A stretch of DNA of 64,000 nucleotides from Leptothoe kymatousa TAU-MAC 1615 (lineage in GTDB: Bacteria; Cyanobacteriota; Cyanobacteriia; Phormidesmidales; Phormidesmidaceae): the NCBI RefSeq assembly GCF_018739865.1, contig NZ_JADOER010000011.1, positions 62,001 to 126,000 of the forward strand, in the 5' to 3' direction. Both the position numbers and the translations under genes were made by a program. Under the pieces are notes generated by a model. That model ran no database searches. It saw nothing but the letters and a program-made list of their open reading frames with translations, and had not been told where the DNA came from. Below are positions 16,719 to 25,448 of the stretch, piece by piece; the stretch's first letter is position 1; each line of letters starts with the position of its first letter.

Positions 16719-18764
16719 TCAAGTGCTTGCTTGCGCAGCCCAAACTGAAGACCGGGCCTGGGTAATGGGTAATTGAATAAGGCATGTCGTTCCCTGGGGC
16801 AAATGGGGCTGAAGCGCCAAGTGGCCATGGTGCTGCTGCAGATATTGATAGGAAACAGATAGCCCCAAACCAACACCTTTGCCCACCGGCTTTGTTGTAA
16901 AAAATGGGTCAAAAACTTTATCCCTTAGGGAGGGCAAAATGCCTGGACCGGAATCGCTAATGGCAATGGTTACCCAATCGTCTTCCTGTAAACAACTGTG
17001 AATCACAATTTGTTTTACGCTGCCGTCACCCAGGCTATTAACGGCATCGATCGCGTTGAGTAACACCTGCATAAATACTTGATTGATGGCGCTAGGATCG
17101 CAATCCACCAATGGCAGGGGGCCATATTCTTTGACTAGCTCCACATCGTTATCAATGCGGGATTTTAGAATTAAGAGGGTGTTGTCTAGATTGTCATTTA
17201 AATTTGTTGGCTTTACCCCTTGCTCGTCACTACAGGCAAAGGATTGCAAGCTACGCACAATGGACTCAATTCGCTCTGTTCCTTTGGCTACAGAGCGAAA
17301 TATTTTGGGCATGTCTGCTTGGATATAGTCTAGGTCGATGTTTTCGGCCTGCTGCCCCAGGGCAGATGCGCCATTTAATGGGGATATCTGTTGTTGATAC
17401 AGATGCAGTAAATTAAATAGGTCTTGTCCATATTCTTGCAAAACTTGCATATTGGACGAAATAAAGGTCAGGGGATTATTAAATTCATGGGCAATGCCGC
17501 CCACTAATTGACCAAGGCTGGACAGTTTTTCTGTTTGAATGAGCTGGGCCTGGGTTTGTTTGAGTTCCTGGAGCGCATTGGTGAGCTCATTTGTGCGCTC
17601 GGCGACTCGCCCCTCTAAGGTGCGTTCTGCTTGTTTTTGCCGACGAATGGCTTCTATGAGCACCACAATAGTGACCATGCCCAGGACAAAGATGGAGAAG
17701 ACATACCATGTCAGCTGACGATACTGCTCATAGAAGGAGAGTTTCTGATTAATTAGAGTGCTGGCCAGGGGCAGCGCATTGGGGTGGATATTAAATCGCT
17801 TGAGCTCTTGGGCGTCAAACATCCATTGATTTTTTGCCTCGACCACCGGCTCTACTTGATCGACGGGGGTGCCAGCTAAAATTTTGTTGGCTAGCTTAAC
17901 GGCTTGTTTGGCATGGGAACTGCCTTCCAGCACTTTTCCACCCACGACACCGTGGCTTAATTCATGGCTGCTGACCGTGTAGATCGGGTTTTCTACCTGC
18001 GATCGCAACAGCCGCGCCGTATCCTCAAATGGGATAAGTGCTCCATTTTCATCCTCGGACCGCAATTGCCCCCGCAACAATATGGGCCAATGACTTGGAT
18101 ATTGCCCGAGCGTTTGAGTAATGGTCGCTGGGGTCAGATCCTTGACCACCGTCAGCTGAGGCAGTGTCCCATCCGCCGCTTGCAGCTGTCGCAGACGCTC
18201 CAGATTTGCCTTGCCCGTTTCCGTAGAGTCGATGAGAACAATCAGATTATCAGCCTGGGTCTGTCGTTGCGCCTCCAGAATCGTTTCTTTATAGCTGTGT
18301 AGTTCAAAGACCCCGGTCAACCAAGGAGTCGTCAATAGGCGCTCTTGCACATGGTTAATACCCATAAAAACAACGGGGATGTCTGGGAAATACTGCCCCC
18401 GCGTTTCTAAAATCAGATTGAGGCCAGGATCGTCTGCCACCATTAGCAGTCGCAGCTCTGTGTGCTGATATTTGGTCTGGAGATAGCTTAAAAAATCATC
18501 GTGATGCCTCAGATCTGGATAGCGCTTAGCATCTAGAAATTCATGGTAGACCGTCACACTGTGCTGACTGTCTTGAAATCCCTCTTCGATTCCCCGTTTT
18601 TCCTGTTCGGTCCACGATAAATCCAAGTCGTAGGAATGGATCACCAGGATATTGTTCGGGGGTTGAGTAGTGGCCCCACCCCCTCGAGGTTCAGCACCAA
18701 ACGCAAGTAGCAAGACCGGCAAACAGGCAACTACTTTTTTGCTAAGACATCTTATAAATGCCAT
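16719..18764 (-). CDS. Sensor histidine kinase with periplasmic ABC-type binding domain
   Basis: A 681-aa kinase. A signal-like N-terminus (VVACLPVLLLAFGAEP) precedes a periplasmic domain of about 300 residues resembling ABC-transporter substrate-binding folds (NILVIHSYDLDLSWTEQEKRGI type, as in pfam04392). A single membrane helix (WYVFSIFVLGMVTIVVLIEAI, about 355-375) leads to a coiled coil and a HisKA domain with the phospho-acceptor in GGIAHEFNNPL (about His424). The ATPase domain has QVLLNAIDAV (N box), ISDSGPGI (G1) and VGLGLSVS (G2). It should sense a small periplasmic ligand. No response regulator lies next to it, so the partner is encoded elsewhere. Confidence 0.92.
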   Translation of the reverse strand: MAFIRCLSKKVVACLPVLLLAFGAEPRGGGATTQPPNNILVIHSYDLDLSWTEQEKRGIEEGFQDSQHSVTVYHEFLDAKRYPDLRHHDDFLSYLQTKYQHTELRLLMVADDPGLNLILETRGQYFPDIPVVFMGINHVQERLLTTPWLTGVFELHSYKETILEAQRQTQADNLIVLIDSTETGKANLERLRQLQAADGTLPQLTVVKDLTPATITQTLGQYPSHWPILLRGQLRSEDENGALIPFEDTARLLRSQVENPIYTVSSHELSHGVVGGKVLEGSSHAKQAVKLANKILAGTPVDQVEPVVEAKNQWMFDAQELKRFNIHPNALPLASTLINQKLSFYEQYRQLTWYVFSIFVLGMVTIVVLIEAIRRQKQAERTLEGRVAERTNELTNALQELKQTQAQLIQTEKLSSLGQLVGGIAHEFNNPLTFISSNMQVLQEYGQDLFNLLHLYQQQISPLNGASALGQQAENIDLDYIQADMPKIFRSVAKGTERIESIVRSLQSFACSDEQGVKPTNLNDNLDNTLLILKSRIDNDVELVKEYGPLPLVDCDPSAINQVFMQVLLNAIDAVNSLGDGSVKQIVIHSCLQEDDWVTIAISDSGPGILPSLRDKVFDPFFTTKPVGKGVGLGLSVSYQYLQQHHGHLALQPHLPQGTTCLIQLPITQARSSVWAAQAST

Positions 18765-19149
18765 GTCATTGATCGTCTGTGCGATGCCCCATCACTACAT
18801 ATTCACCATTGGCTTAATGTGCCCAAGTTGGGGTTAAACCAACCTGAGTTGATTACTACTGATGGTTCTAAGGTAGGCCATGGGGGCGTTTTGACCTAGA
18901 CATTGCCCCAAAAAACTGTGTAGCAAAGGCCCAAAAAACTGTGTAGCAAAGGATTTAAAGATGGTTAATGTTACGCGCGCGGCCAATCTTCGGGATAATT
19001 TCATTAGTTTGACCCTGGTCTGGGCAATATGAAGCCCAGACACCGCCCAGACACCACTGGTGTGTCATGGCCATGGAGATGCTGACACCCCCATGGCCTA
19101 TTGCGATAAAAATCGTCTAGGATGGCGAATGCCGTGTTGCTTTATGCCA
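18765..19149. other. Intergenic region with a 23-bp direct repeat
   Basis: Two adjacent copies of a 23-bp unit lie at 18907-18952 (CCCAAAAAACTGTGTAGCA and following bases). The rest separates two divergent genes and should hold both promoters. A frame on the minus strand (18834-19043) spans the repeat and is not believed. The 90 bases before 19150 are open in frame with the NTPase gene but are unlike the family's N-terminus. Confidence 0.5.
18907..18952. repeat. Two tandem copies of a 23-bp repeat
   Basis: The words CCCAAAAAACTGTGTAGCA plus AAGG occur twice in perfect succession. It is a short local duplication between divergent genes; no function is evident. Confidence 0.9.
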
Positions 19150-20466
19150 ATGGGTTTAGACCTTCCTCGCTTTTATCGCGCAGCAAACCCGAGCCGGCCC
19201 CTGCGGTTGGTTCAGGCTGAGGATCGACAATATTACATCGACTTTTCGTCAGTGCGGGGGGGCGACATTGTGCGAGAACTGGAACGCACAATTACCCTAC
19301 TCTCCCCCGATGAAGCGACAACGCAGTTATTTACGGGCAACATTGGCTGCGGCAAATCTACAGAGCTACTCCGTCTGAAGGCCAAGTTAGAACAGCAGGG
19401 GCTACATGTGGTTTATTTTGAGTCGGACCGCGACCTGGAAATGGCCGATGTGGATATTAGCGACATTCTGTTGATGATCGCCCATCAGGTGGTCGAGAGT
19501 TTAGAGAATGATGGGATTAAGCTGCGACCGTCGGCCTTGGTGAACCTATTTCGCAATTTGGCAGAAACGCTGCAAACGCCGATGGAAATTGCCGATGTTA
19601 GTTTTTCGGTGGGCATTGCGGCGATTACGGCTCGGGCCAAGGAAAGCCCAGAAATGCGCAGCCGCATGCGGCAATATCTAGAGCCGCGCACGAAAACGAT
19701 TATTGATGCCATTAATGAAGAGCTGCTGGAAGTTGCGATCGCCACACTACGCAGCCAGGGCAAAAAAGGCCTGGTGGTAATTGTGGACAATCTGGACCGC
19801 ATTGACCCGGTGGAGCGCGCCAACGGTCGCACCCAGTCCGAATACCTATTTATTGATCGCGGAGAACAACTAAAACGCCTCAACTGCCATGTGGTGTATA
19901 CCATTCCCCTGGCGCTAGTCTTCTCTGACGATTTGCCCCGGCTTTCCAACCGATTTGGCGTCTCGCCAAAAGTGTTGCCCATGGTGCCTGTGATGCAGCG
20001 GGAAGGCAACACCTCCGAGTCGGGTCTGGCCCTGCTACAACAAATGGTATTGGCCCGGGCATTTCCCGACAAAAACTATAATGAGCGCATCGACCACAGC
20101 CAAGAGATTTTTGAAAACCTAGACGTGCTCAACCGTCTCTGCTGCCTCAGCGGCGGCCACATGCGTAACCTAATGAGGCTGCTCTATGGCTGCCTACAAA
20201 AGGGCGATCCCCCCCTACAATCCAATGTGTTAGAAGCCGTCATTCGAGACGAGCGCGATTCTCTCATGGCCCTGATTGACGAAGGCGAATGGCAGCTCAT
20301 GTTTAAGGCCATTAGCACCCCCGACACCCAGGGCAACGAGGCCTATAGCCTGCTACTGCGCAGTTTATTTCTCTATGAATATCGCGATAATAGTGGCCGA
20401 TGGTTTGACCTGAACCCGGTGTTAAAAGAAACCAATCGCTATCAAAATTGGCAAACTAATCGTTAA
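19150..20466 (+). CDS. P-loop NTPase upstream of STAND-WD40 gene
   Basis: A 438-aa ATPase. The chosen ATG gives an N-terminus MGLDLPRFYRAANPSRPL followed by YYIDFSSVRGG, the usual beginning of this cyanobacterial family; a longer frame starting at 19060 adds 30 unlikely residues. Walker A is GNIGCGKST (about 62-71), and Walker B is VVIVDNLDRID (about 208-218). The rest is helical with CCLSGGHMRNLMRLL, a typical sensor-type arginine region of AAA/STAND proteins. There is no transmembrane segment. The next gene starts 65 bases downstream on the same strand and encodes a STAND-WD40 protein, so the pair probably forms one unit. Confidence 0.82.
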   Translation: MGLDLPRFYRAANPSRPLRLVQAEDRQYYIDFSSVRGGDIVRELERTITLLSPDEATTQLFTGNIGCGKSTELLRLKAKLEQQGLHVVYFESDRDLEMADVDISDILLMIAHQVVESLENDGIKLRPSALVNLFRNLAETLQTPMEIADVSFSVGIAAITARAKESPEMRSRMRQYLEPRTKTIIDAINEELLEVAIATLRSQGKKGLVVIVDNLDRIDPVERANGRTQSEYLFIDRGEQLKRLNCHVVYTIPLALVFSDDLPRLSNRFGVSPKVLPMVPVMQREGNTSESGLALLQQMVLARAFPDKNYNERIDHSQEIFENLDVLNRLCCLSGGHMRNLMRLLYGCLQKGDPPLQSNVLEAVIRDERDSLMALIDEGEWQLMFKAISTPDTQGNEAYSLLLRSLFLYEYRDNSGRWFDLNPVLKETNRYQNWQTNR

Positions 20467-20531
20467 CCCCATCCGTCCAGGCCCCTGCTCCAGGGGGCCT
20501 CTAGTCCATTGGCCCTGTCCTATCTGCTCCG

Positions 20532-23500
20532 ATGTACCAGGCTGATCTTCCCGAAATTGTTGCCTATAACCAAACGGCTCTAAATAATCTCCAGCGGGCC
20601 CTAACCTTAGGCAGTGGTCAGTTTTCGTTGATTTTGGTGCGGGCCAACTATCAGCGATTAAGTCAGCTGTTGCTCCAAACCCTGGCAGAAACTCAGCCTT
20701 TTCAGACGGTGGAGCTAACCCCAGACACCCGTTCACTCTCCAAAGCCATTATCTCTAGCCTGGCCGACCACGCCACACCACCGGCAGCGGTCATGGTCAC
20801 CGGGTTTGACCAGGTAGAGGCGTTGGAAACCATGTTCAAGGCGGCCAATGTGGGTCGCAATGCCCTGATCACCAAGTTTCCCCATCCGGTGGTGCTCTGG
20901 ATGACCGATAGCGTTCTGCAAACGCTGACGGTCCAGGCGGCAGACCTCAAAAGCTTTGCGGCGGTGCCCATTCAGGTAGAATATCCGGTGCAGGCTTTGA
21001 TCGAAGCCCTCCACCGCTCTGCGGCTGAGCTATTTACCTACATTCTCGACAGTCAGGCGTCGGATTTTCTGGATTATTTTGCCCCCCAGCTGCCTAGCCT
21101 CAGCCACCATCTAACCACCCTGACGGAGCAGGAACTGACATTTGCGATCGCAGATCTCACCCACCATACGGCCCAGCTAGATGGCGCCCTCCAGGCCAGC
21201 CTGACATTCCTCCAAGGACGAGAAGCCCACACCCCCGGACGCCTAAAAGTCGCCCGCGACTACTACGAACAAAGCCTCAACTATTGGCAAACGGTCAGCG
21301 ACACCATTGAAAACACCAGCGAGCAACAGGCGGTACTACTCTTACATCTGGGCCTGTGGTGGCAAACCCATGCCAAGCTGCAACGCTCCACCTATTTAGC
21401 CTCGTGCCGCCAGGCCAGGCGTTTTTACGAACAGTTTATCGATGTATTACGGTCCCAAAACCATCCAGAACGCACCGCCAAATTTATCCACATCCTCGCC
21501 GCCATTCTCCAAAAACTCGAAGACTGGAACGCCCTCGAGCAAATCGCCACAGAAGCGCTCACCCTACACCAACAGGATCCCATCCGGTTAGCCCGAGACT
21601 ATGGCTACCTGGCGGAAGCCGCCATCCACCAAGAAGAGTGGGGCAAAGCGGACAACCTGGCAAGCCAAGCCTTAGACCTAGTTAGCCAAGCGGTCAAAAA
21701 CACCCAGGTTCTAGATACCACCTTGGCTAACGACACCAGCCCCAGCCTTTCCCCCGAGGCCGTAGTACTCGCCCTCCGGTACCACCAGGGCGAATACTAT
21801 TTTTTGCGGGGGCAGGCCCGCCAGCTCCAAGGCAAAGAAAGCTTATTTAACGGCGCCCTCCACGATCTAGAAAACGCTCGCCAGCGCACCGAAGCCCGCC
21901 ACAATTTTCCCCTTTACCGCAAGATTTTAAGCAGTCTGCAGGACCTCTATTTTGCCAAACAGCGCTATCTAGAAGCCTTCACCATCAAACAAGAGCAGCG
22001 CCACATCGAAAATCTCATGGGCCTGCGGGCCTTTATTGGGGCCAGCCCGATCCAACCCTATCGTTCGTCCTCGGCCCGCAATGACATTTCCTCCTTCGAA
22101 ATGCGGGCCTCGGGCCGCCAGCAAGACATTAATCATCTGGTGAACCGGCTAATGCAGCCCCAATACACCCTGGTCATTCTCCATGGAGAATCCGGGGTGG
22201 GCAAAAGTTCTCTCCTCAGCAGCGGCCTCATACCGGCCCTCAAGCAGGCAACCTCCGAAGGGCGCACCACCCTGCCCCTACTCGTACGCAACTACCTCAA
22301 CTGGGAAATTTCCATCCTACAGGCCCTGCAGCGGGTCACCGCCTCCCTGCCCTCCGCACCGCCCAACTTCCAGGTAGCCTTTCCCATTACGGGCGAAAGT
22401 TTGCTCAACCATCTGCAACAACATGCCCAAGATAATTACCAACAAATTATTATCGTCTTCGACCAGTTCGAAGAATTCTTCTTTGAAAGCCCCAGTGTGA
22501 AACAACGGCAGTCCCTGTACCACTTTTTACGAGACTGCCTCAACATCCCTTACCTCAAAATCGTCCTAGCGCTGCGGGATGACTATTTACACTACTTACT
22601 AGAGTGGGAGCGCATTGCCGATCTGGACCTAGATATCTTAAGTAAAGACGTCCGCTACTACATTGGTAATTTTAACCGCGAACAATGCGAAGCCGTCATT
22701 CGATATTTGACCGAAAATGCCCAGTTTTACCTAGAAGAAACCCTGATTACGGCCCTAGTCAACGACCTCACCATGGACGATGGTGAAGTTAAACCCATTG
22801 AGCTCCAGGTGGTGGGGGCCGAACTACAGCGGGAGAACATCACCACCCTGAGGCGCTATCAACACCTAGGGGAAGACCCCATCCAGGGGCTGGTCAGCAA
22901 TTTTCTCAACCGTGTGGTGGAAGACTGCGGCCCCGAAAATAGAACCCTGGCCCGCACCATTCTTTATTTGCTGAGCGACGAGAGCCACACCCGCCCCTTA
23001 AAAACCCTGGCAGAATTAGAAGAATCCCTAGAGTCGTTAGGGATTTTGGCCGATCCGACACAATTAAGTTTGGTGCTAGACATTTTAGCGGCCTCCGGAT
23101 TGTTGTTTGAAAGCCCAGAAGTCGGGGGGCGGGTGCGCTACCAGCTAGCCCACGACTACCTGACTGACCTGGTCAAACAACAGGATATGCCAGGGTTGAT
23201 GAGCGCCTACCAGGCCGAACGCAGCCGTCGACAACAAACCGAGACCCAGCTGCGTACGGCCCTGCAAGAACAGGCCCTGGCCCTGGCCCAAGCCACCGAA
23301 GAACGCTATCGGGCCGAAACCGCCGAAATGCAGGCCCTGGCGTCCGTCTCCCAAGCCCTATTACTGTCCAACGATGGCCTCGGTGCTTTACTGGAAGCCT
23401 TAAAGGGAGCCCAACAAAGTCGGCTCACCCCTGTGTCTAGCTATTTACAAAATCAGCTACTGTTTCGCCTGTGGCAAGCGGTCCACGGCGTGCGCGAGAA

Positions 23501-25331
23501 AAATCGGATCGCCGGTCACCAAGACTGGGTTCTATCGGCGCGGTTCAGCCCCAGTGGCGACTATCTGGCCTCCGCCAGCGACGATGGCACGGTCAGGCTG
23601 TGGAGCGCCCAGGGCAAATTACTCCAGGTCTTCACGGGGCACCAGGGCAGCGTGCTCGATGTGGCCTTTAGTCACGACAGTCAGCTGCTGGGCTCCGCCG
23701 GAGATGACTTTACCCTCAGGCTTTGGCAGCTCTCGGGAGATTGTTTGCACATTCTCACTGGCCACACGGGCTCAATCAACAGTTTGGCCTTTAGCCCCAC
23801 CCAACGGCTGCTGGCCTCCGCCAGTAATGACCACACGGTGCGCCTGTGGAATTGGGATGGTTCTTGGTTAAACACCCTGGAAGGCCACATCGACTGGGTG
23901 CGCTCTGTGGCCTTTAGTACCGATGGAGAACATTTGGTGTCGGCCGCAGAAGATGGCACCCTCTGCCTTTGGAACACGGCGGGGGACCTGTTGCAAACCA
24001 TGAGCAGCCATGCGGGCTGGGTACTACAGGCCGTTTTTAGCCCCGATGGTCAACATATTCTCTCGGGGGGCGACGACCATCTGATTAAGCTATGGAATTT
24101 TGAAGGGGAGCTATTGCACTGTTTTGAGGGGCATCAAAACTGGGTGCGGGATGTGTGCTTTAGTCCCGATGGCAAACGCATTATCTCCGCCAGTGACGAT
24201 CGGCATATTTATGTGTGGGACCTGGAGGGCCAAATTTTAGATACGCTCAAGGGCCATCGCAGCAGTGTTTTAAGCTTGGCCATGCACCCCCAGGGTAGCC
24301 AGGTGGTGTCCACCAGCGATGATAATACGGTGCGCATTTGGCAGTTGCAAACCCAAACCAGACCGATCTTAAAGGGACACCAGGGCATTGTGTGGGACGT
24401 GTGCTGGCAGCCCAATGGTTCGCTGCTGGCTTCGGCTGGGGCCGATCAAACCCTGAGGGTATGGCAGCAGCAGGCCCCCAGCCTAGTGACCACGATGCAA
24501 GGTCATAACAGCAGCGTCTATAGCGTTGACTGGCGGGCCGATGGGAGCATGATTGCATCGGCTAGCGCCGACCATACGGTCAAGTTATGGTCTGTGAACG
24601 GGGAGCTGCGACATTCCTTCCAGGGGCACCACAACGCGGTGTGGGCGGTGAAGTTTAGTCCAAATGGCAGCTATTTGGCGTCAGCGGGCAGCGATCGCAA
24701 TATTCGTCTGTGGGCCATAGACGGCAGCTCCCTCGGGCAGCTCAGCGGCCATGAAGGCACCGTTTGGGCCGTGGCCTTTAGCCCCGACGGCCGCTACCTG
24801 GTTTCGGGCAGCGAAGATAGCACCCTGCGCCGCTGGTCCTTAAAAGACATCGAAAGCGACAGCGCCCAAACCGGCCATGTACTCCAGGGCCACACCGGCA
24901 GCGTCTGGGCCGTGGCCGTTTCCGCCGATGGTGAAATCATCGCCTCCGCTGGCAGCGATAATGCCGTTCGTCTGTGGCACAAAGGGGAGTTATTGCACAC
25001 CCTACGGGGGCACCACGACTGGGTCCGCAGTGTGTCCTTTGGCTTAGGAGACACGGTGGTGGCCTCGGCCAGCGACGATGGCACCATCCGCTTCTGGCAA
25101 GTGTCCAACGGTCAACTGCTCCACACCCTCAACGGACACCGGGGCATTATTTGGCAAGCGTCCTTTGATAGCACCGGTGAATATGTCGCCTCCGCCGGGG
25201 CCGATGGCCAGATTTGTCTGTGGAACCTCAACCTGGCAGACCTGATGAAACAAGGCTGTCATTGGCTAACGGACTATTTAGCCCATGGCAAACTAAGCGA
25301 CACCGATCGCCTGGTTTGTGAGGATTTTTAA
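20532..25331 (+). CDS. nSTAND NTPase with 14 WD40 repeats
   Basis: A 1599-aa protein. Residues 1-200 resemble a P-loop-like domain without a Walker A and may be a degenerate NTPase or effector-associated domain. Residues 200-500 are TPR-like helices. Residues about 515-880 are a STAND NTPase with Walker A GESGVGKSS (about 551-559) and Walker B IIVFDQFEEFFF (about 637-648). A short coiled coil (about 900-945) leads to 14 WD40 units from about 991 to 1565, enough for two seven-bladed propellers. The last 30 residues (CHWLTDYLAHGKLSDTDR) are a conserved cyanobacterial tail. STAND-WD40 proteins act as ligand-triggered switches in signalling or defence; the trigger and output here are unknown. Confidence 0.9.
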   Translation: MYQADLPEIVAYNQTALNNLQRALTLGSGQFSLILVRANYQRLSQLLLQTLAETQPFQTVELTPDTRSLSKAIISSLADHATPPAAVMVTGFDQVEALETMFKAANVGRNALITKFPHPVVLWMTDSVLQTLTVQAADLKSFAAVPIQVEYPVQALIEALHRSAAELFTYILDSQASDFLDYFAPQLPSLSHHLTTLTEQELTFAIADLTHHTAQLDGALQASLTFLQGREAHTPGRLKVARDYYEQSLNYWQTVSDTIENTSEQQAVLLLHLGLWWQTHAKLQRSTYLASCRQARRFYEQFIDVLRSQNHPERTAKFIHILAAILQKLEDWNALEQIATEALTLHQQDPIRLARDYGYLAEAAIHQEEWGKADNLASQALDLVSQAVKNTQVLDTTLANDTSPSLSPEAVVLALRYHQGEYYFLRGQARQLQGKESLFNGALHDLENARQRTEARHNFPLYRKILSSLQDLYFAKQRYLEAFTIKQEQRHIENLMGLRAFIGASPIQPYRSSSARNDISSFEMRASGRQQDINHLVNRLMQPQYTLVILHGESGVGKSSLLSSGLIPALKQATSEGRTTLPLLVRNYLNWEISILQALQRVTASLPSAPPNFQVAFPITGESLLNHLQQHAQDNYQQIIIVFDQFEEFFFESPSVKQRQSLYHFLRDCLNIPYLKIVLALRDDYLHYLLEWERIADLDLDILSKDVRYYIGNFNREQCEAVIRYLTENAQFYLEETLITALVNDLTMDDGEVKPIELQVVGAELQRENITTLRRYQHLGEDPIQGLVSNFLNRVVEDCGPENRTLARTILYLLSDESHTRPLKTLAELEESLESLGILADPTQLSLVLDILAASGLLFESPEVGGRVRYQLAHDYLTDLVKQQDMPGLMSAYQAERSRRQQTETQLRTALQEQALALAQATEERYRAETAEMQALASVSQALLLSNDGLGALLEALKGAQQSRLTPVSSYLQNQLLFRLWQAVHGVREKNRIAGHQDWVLSARFSPSGDYLASASDDGTVRLWSAQGKLLQVFTGHQGSVLDVAFSHDSQLLGSAGDDFTLRLWQLSGDCLHILTGHTGSINSLAFSPTQRLLASASNDHTVRLWNWDGSWLNTLEGHIDWVRSVAFSTDGEHLVSAAEDGTLCLWNTAGDLLQTMSSHAGWVLQAVFSPDGQHILSGGDDHLIKLWNFEGELLHCFEGHQNWVRDVCFSPDGKRIISASDDRHIYVWDLEGQILDTLKGHRSSVLSLAMHPQGSQVVSTSDDNTVRIWQLQTQTRPILKGHQGIVWDVCWQPNGSLLASAGADQTLRVWQQQAPSLVTTMQGHNSSVYSVDWRADGSMIASASADHTVKLWSVNGELRHSFQGHHNAVWAVKFSPNGSYLASAGSDRNIRLWAIDGSSLGQLSGHEGTVWAVAFSPDGRYLVSGSEDSTLRRWSLKDIESDSAQTGHVLQGHTGSVWAVAVSADGEIIASAGSDNAVRLWHKGELLHTLRGHHDWVRSVSFGLGDTVVASASDDGTIRFWQVSNGQLLHTLNGHRGIIWQASFDSTGEYVASAGADGQICLWNLNLADLMKQGCHWLTDYLAHGKLSDTDRLVCEDF

Positions 25332-25448
25332 CCCCCTCCTCGCGACGTGACTATCCGCAGTTGTTGCAGTTAGTTACCCATTACTAAGGCTGGGCTTAAG
25401 GATTCATCACCCCAGGGTGAATTAATGGTCAGATAAAAAGCACTGTTG

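Noticed and set aside
18834..19043. 69-codon minus-strand ORF
   Set aside because: It spans the 23-bp direct repeat and has no conserved-looking sequence.
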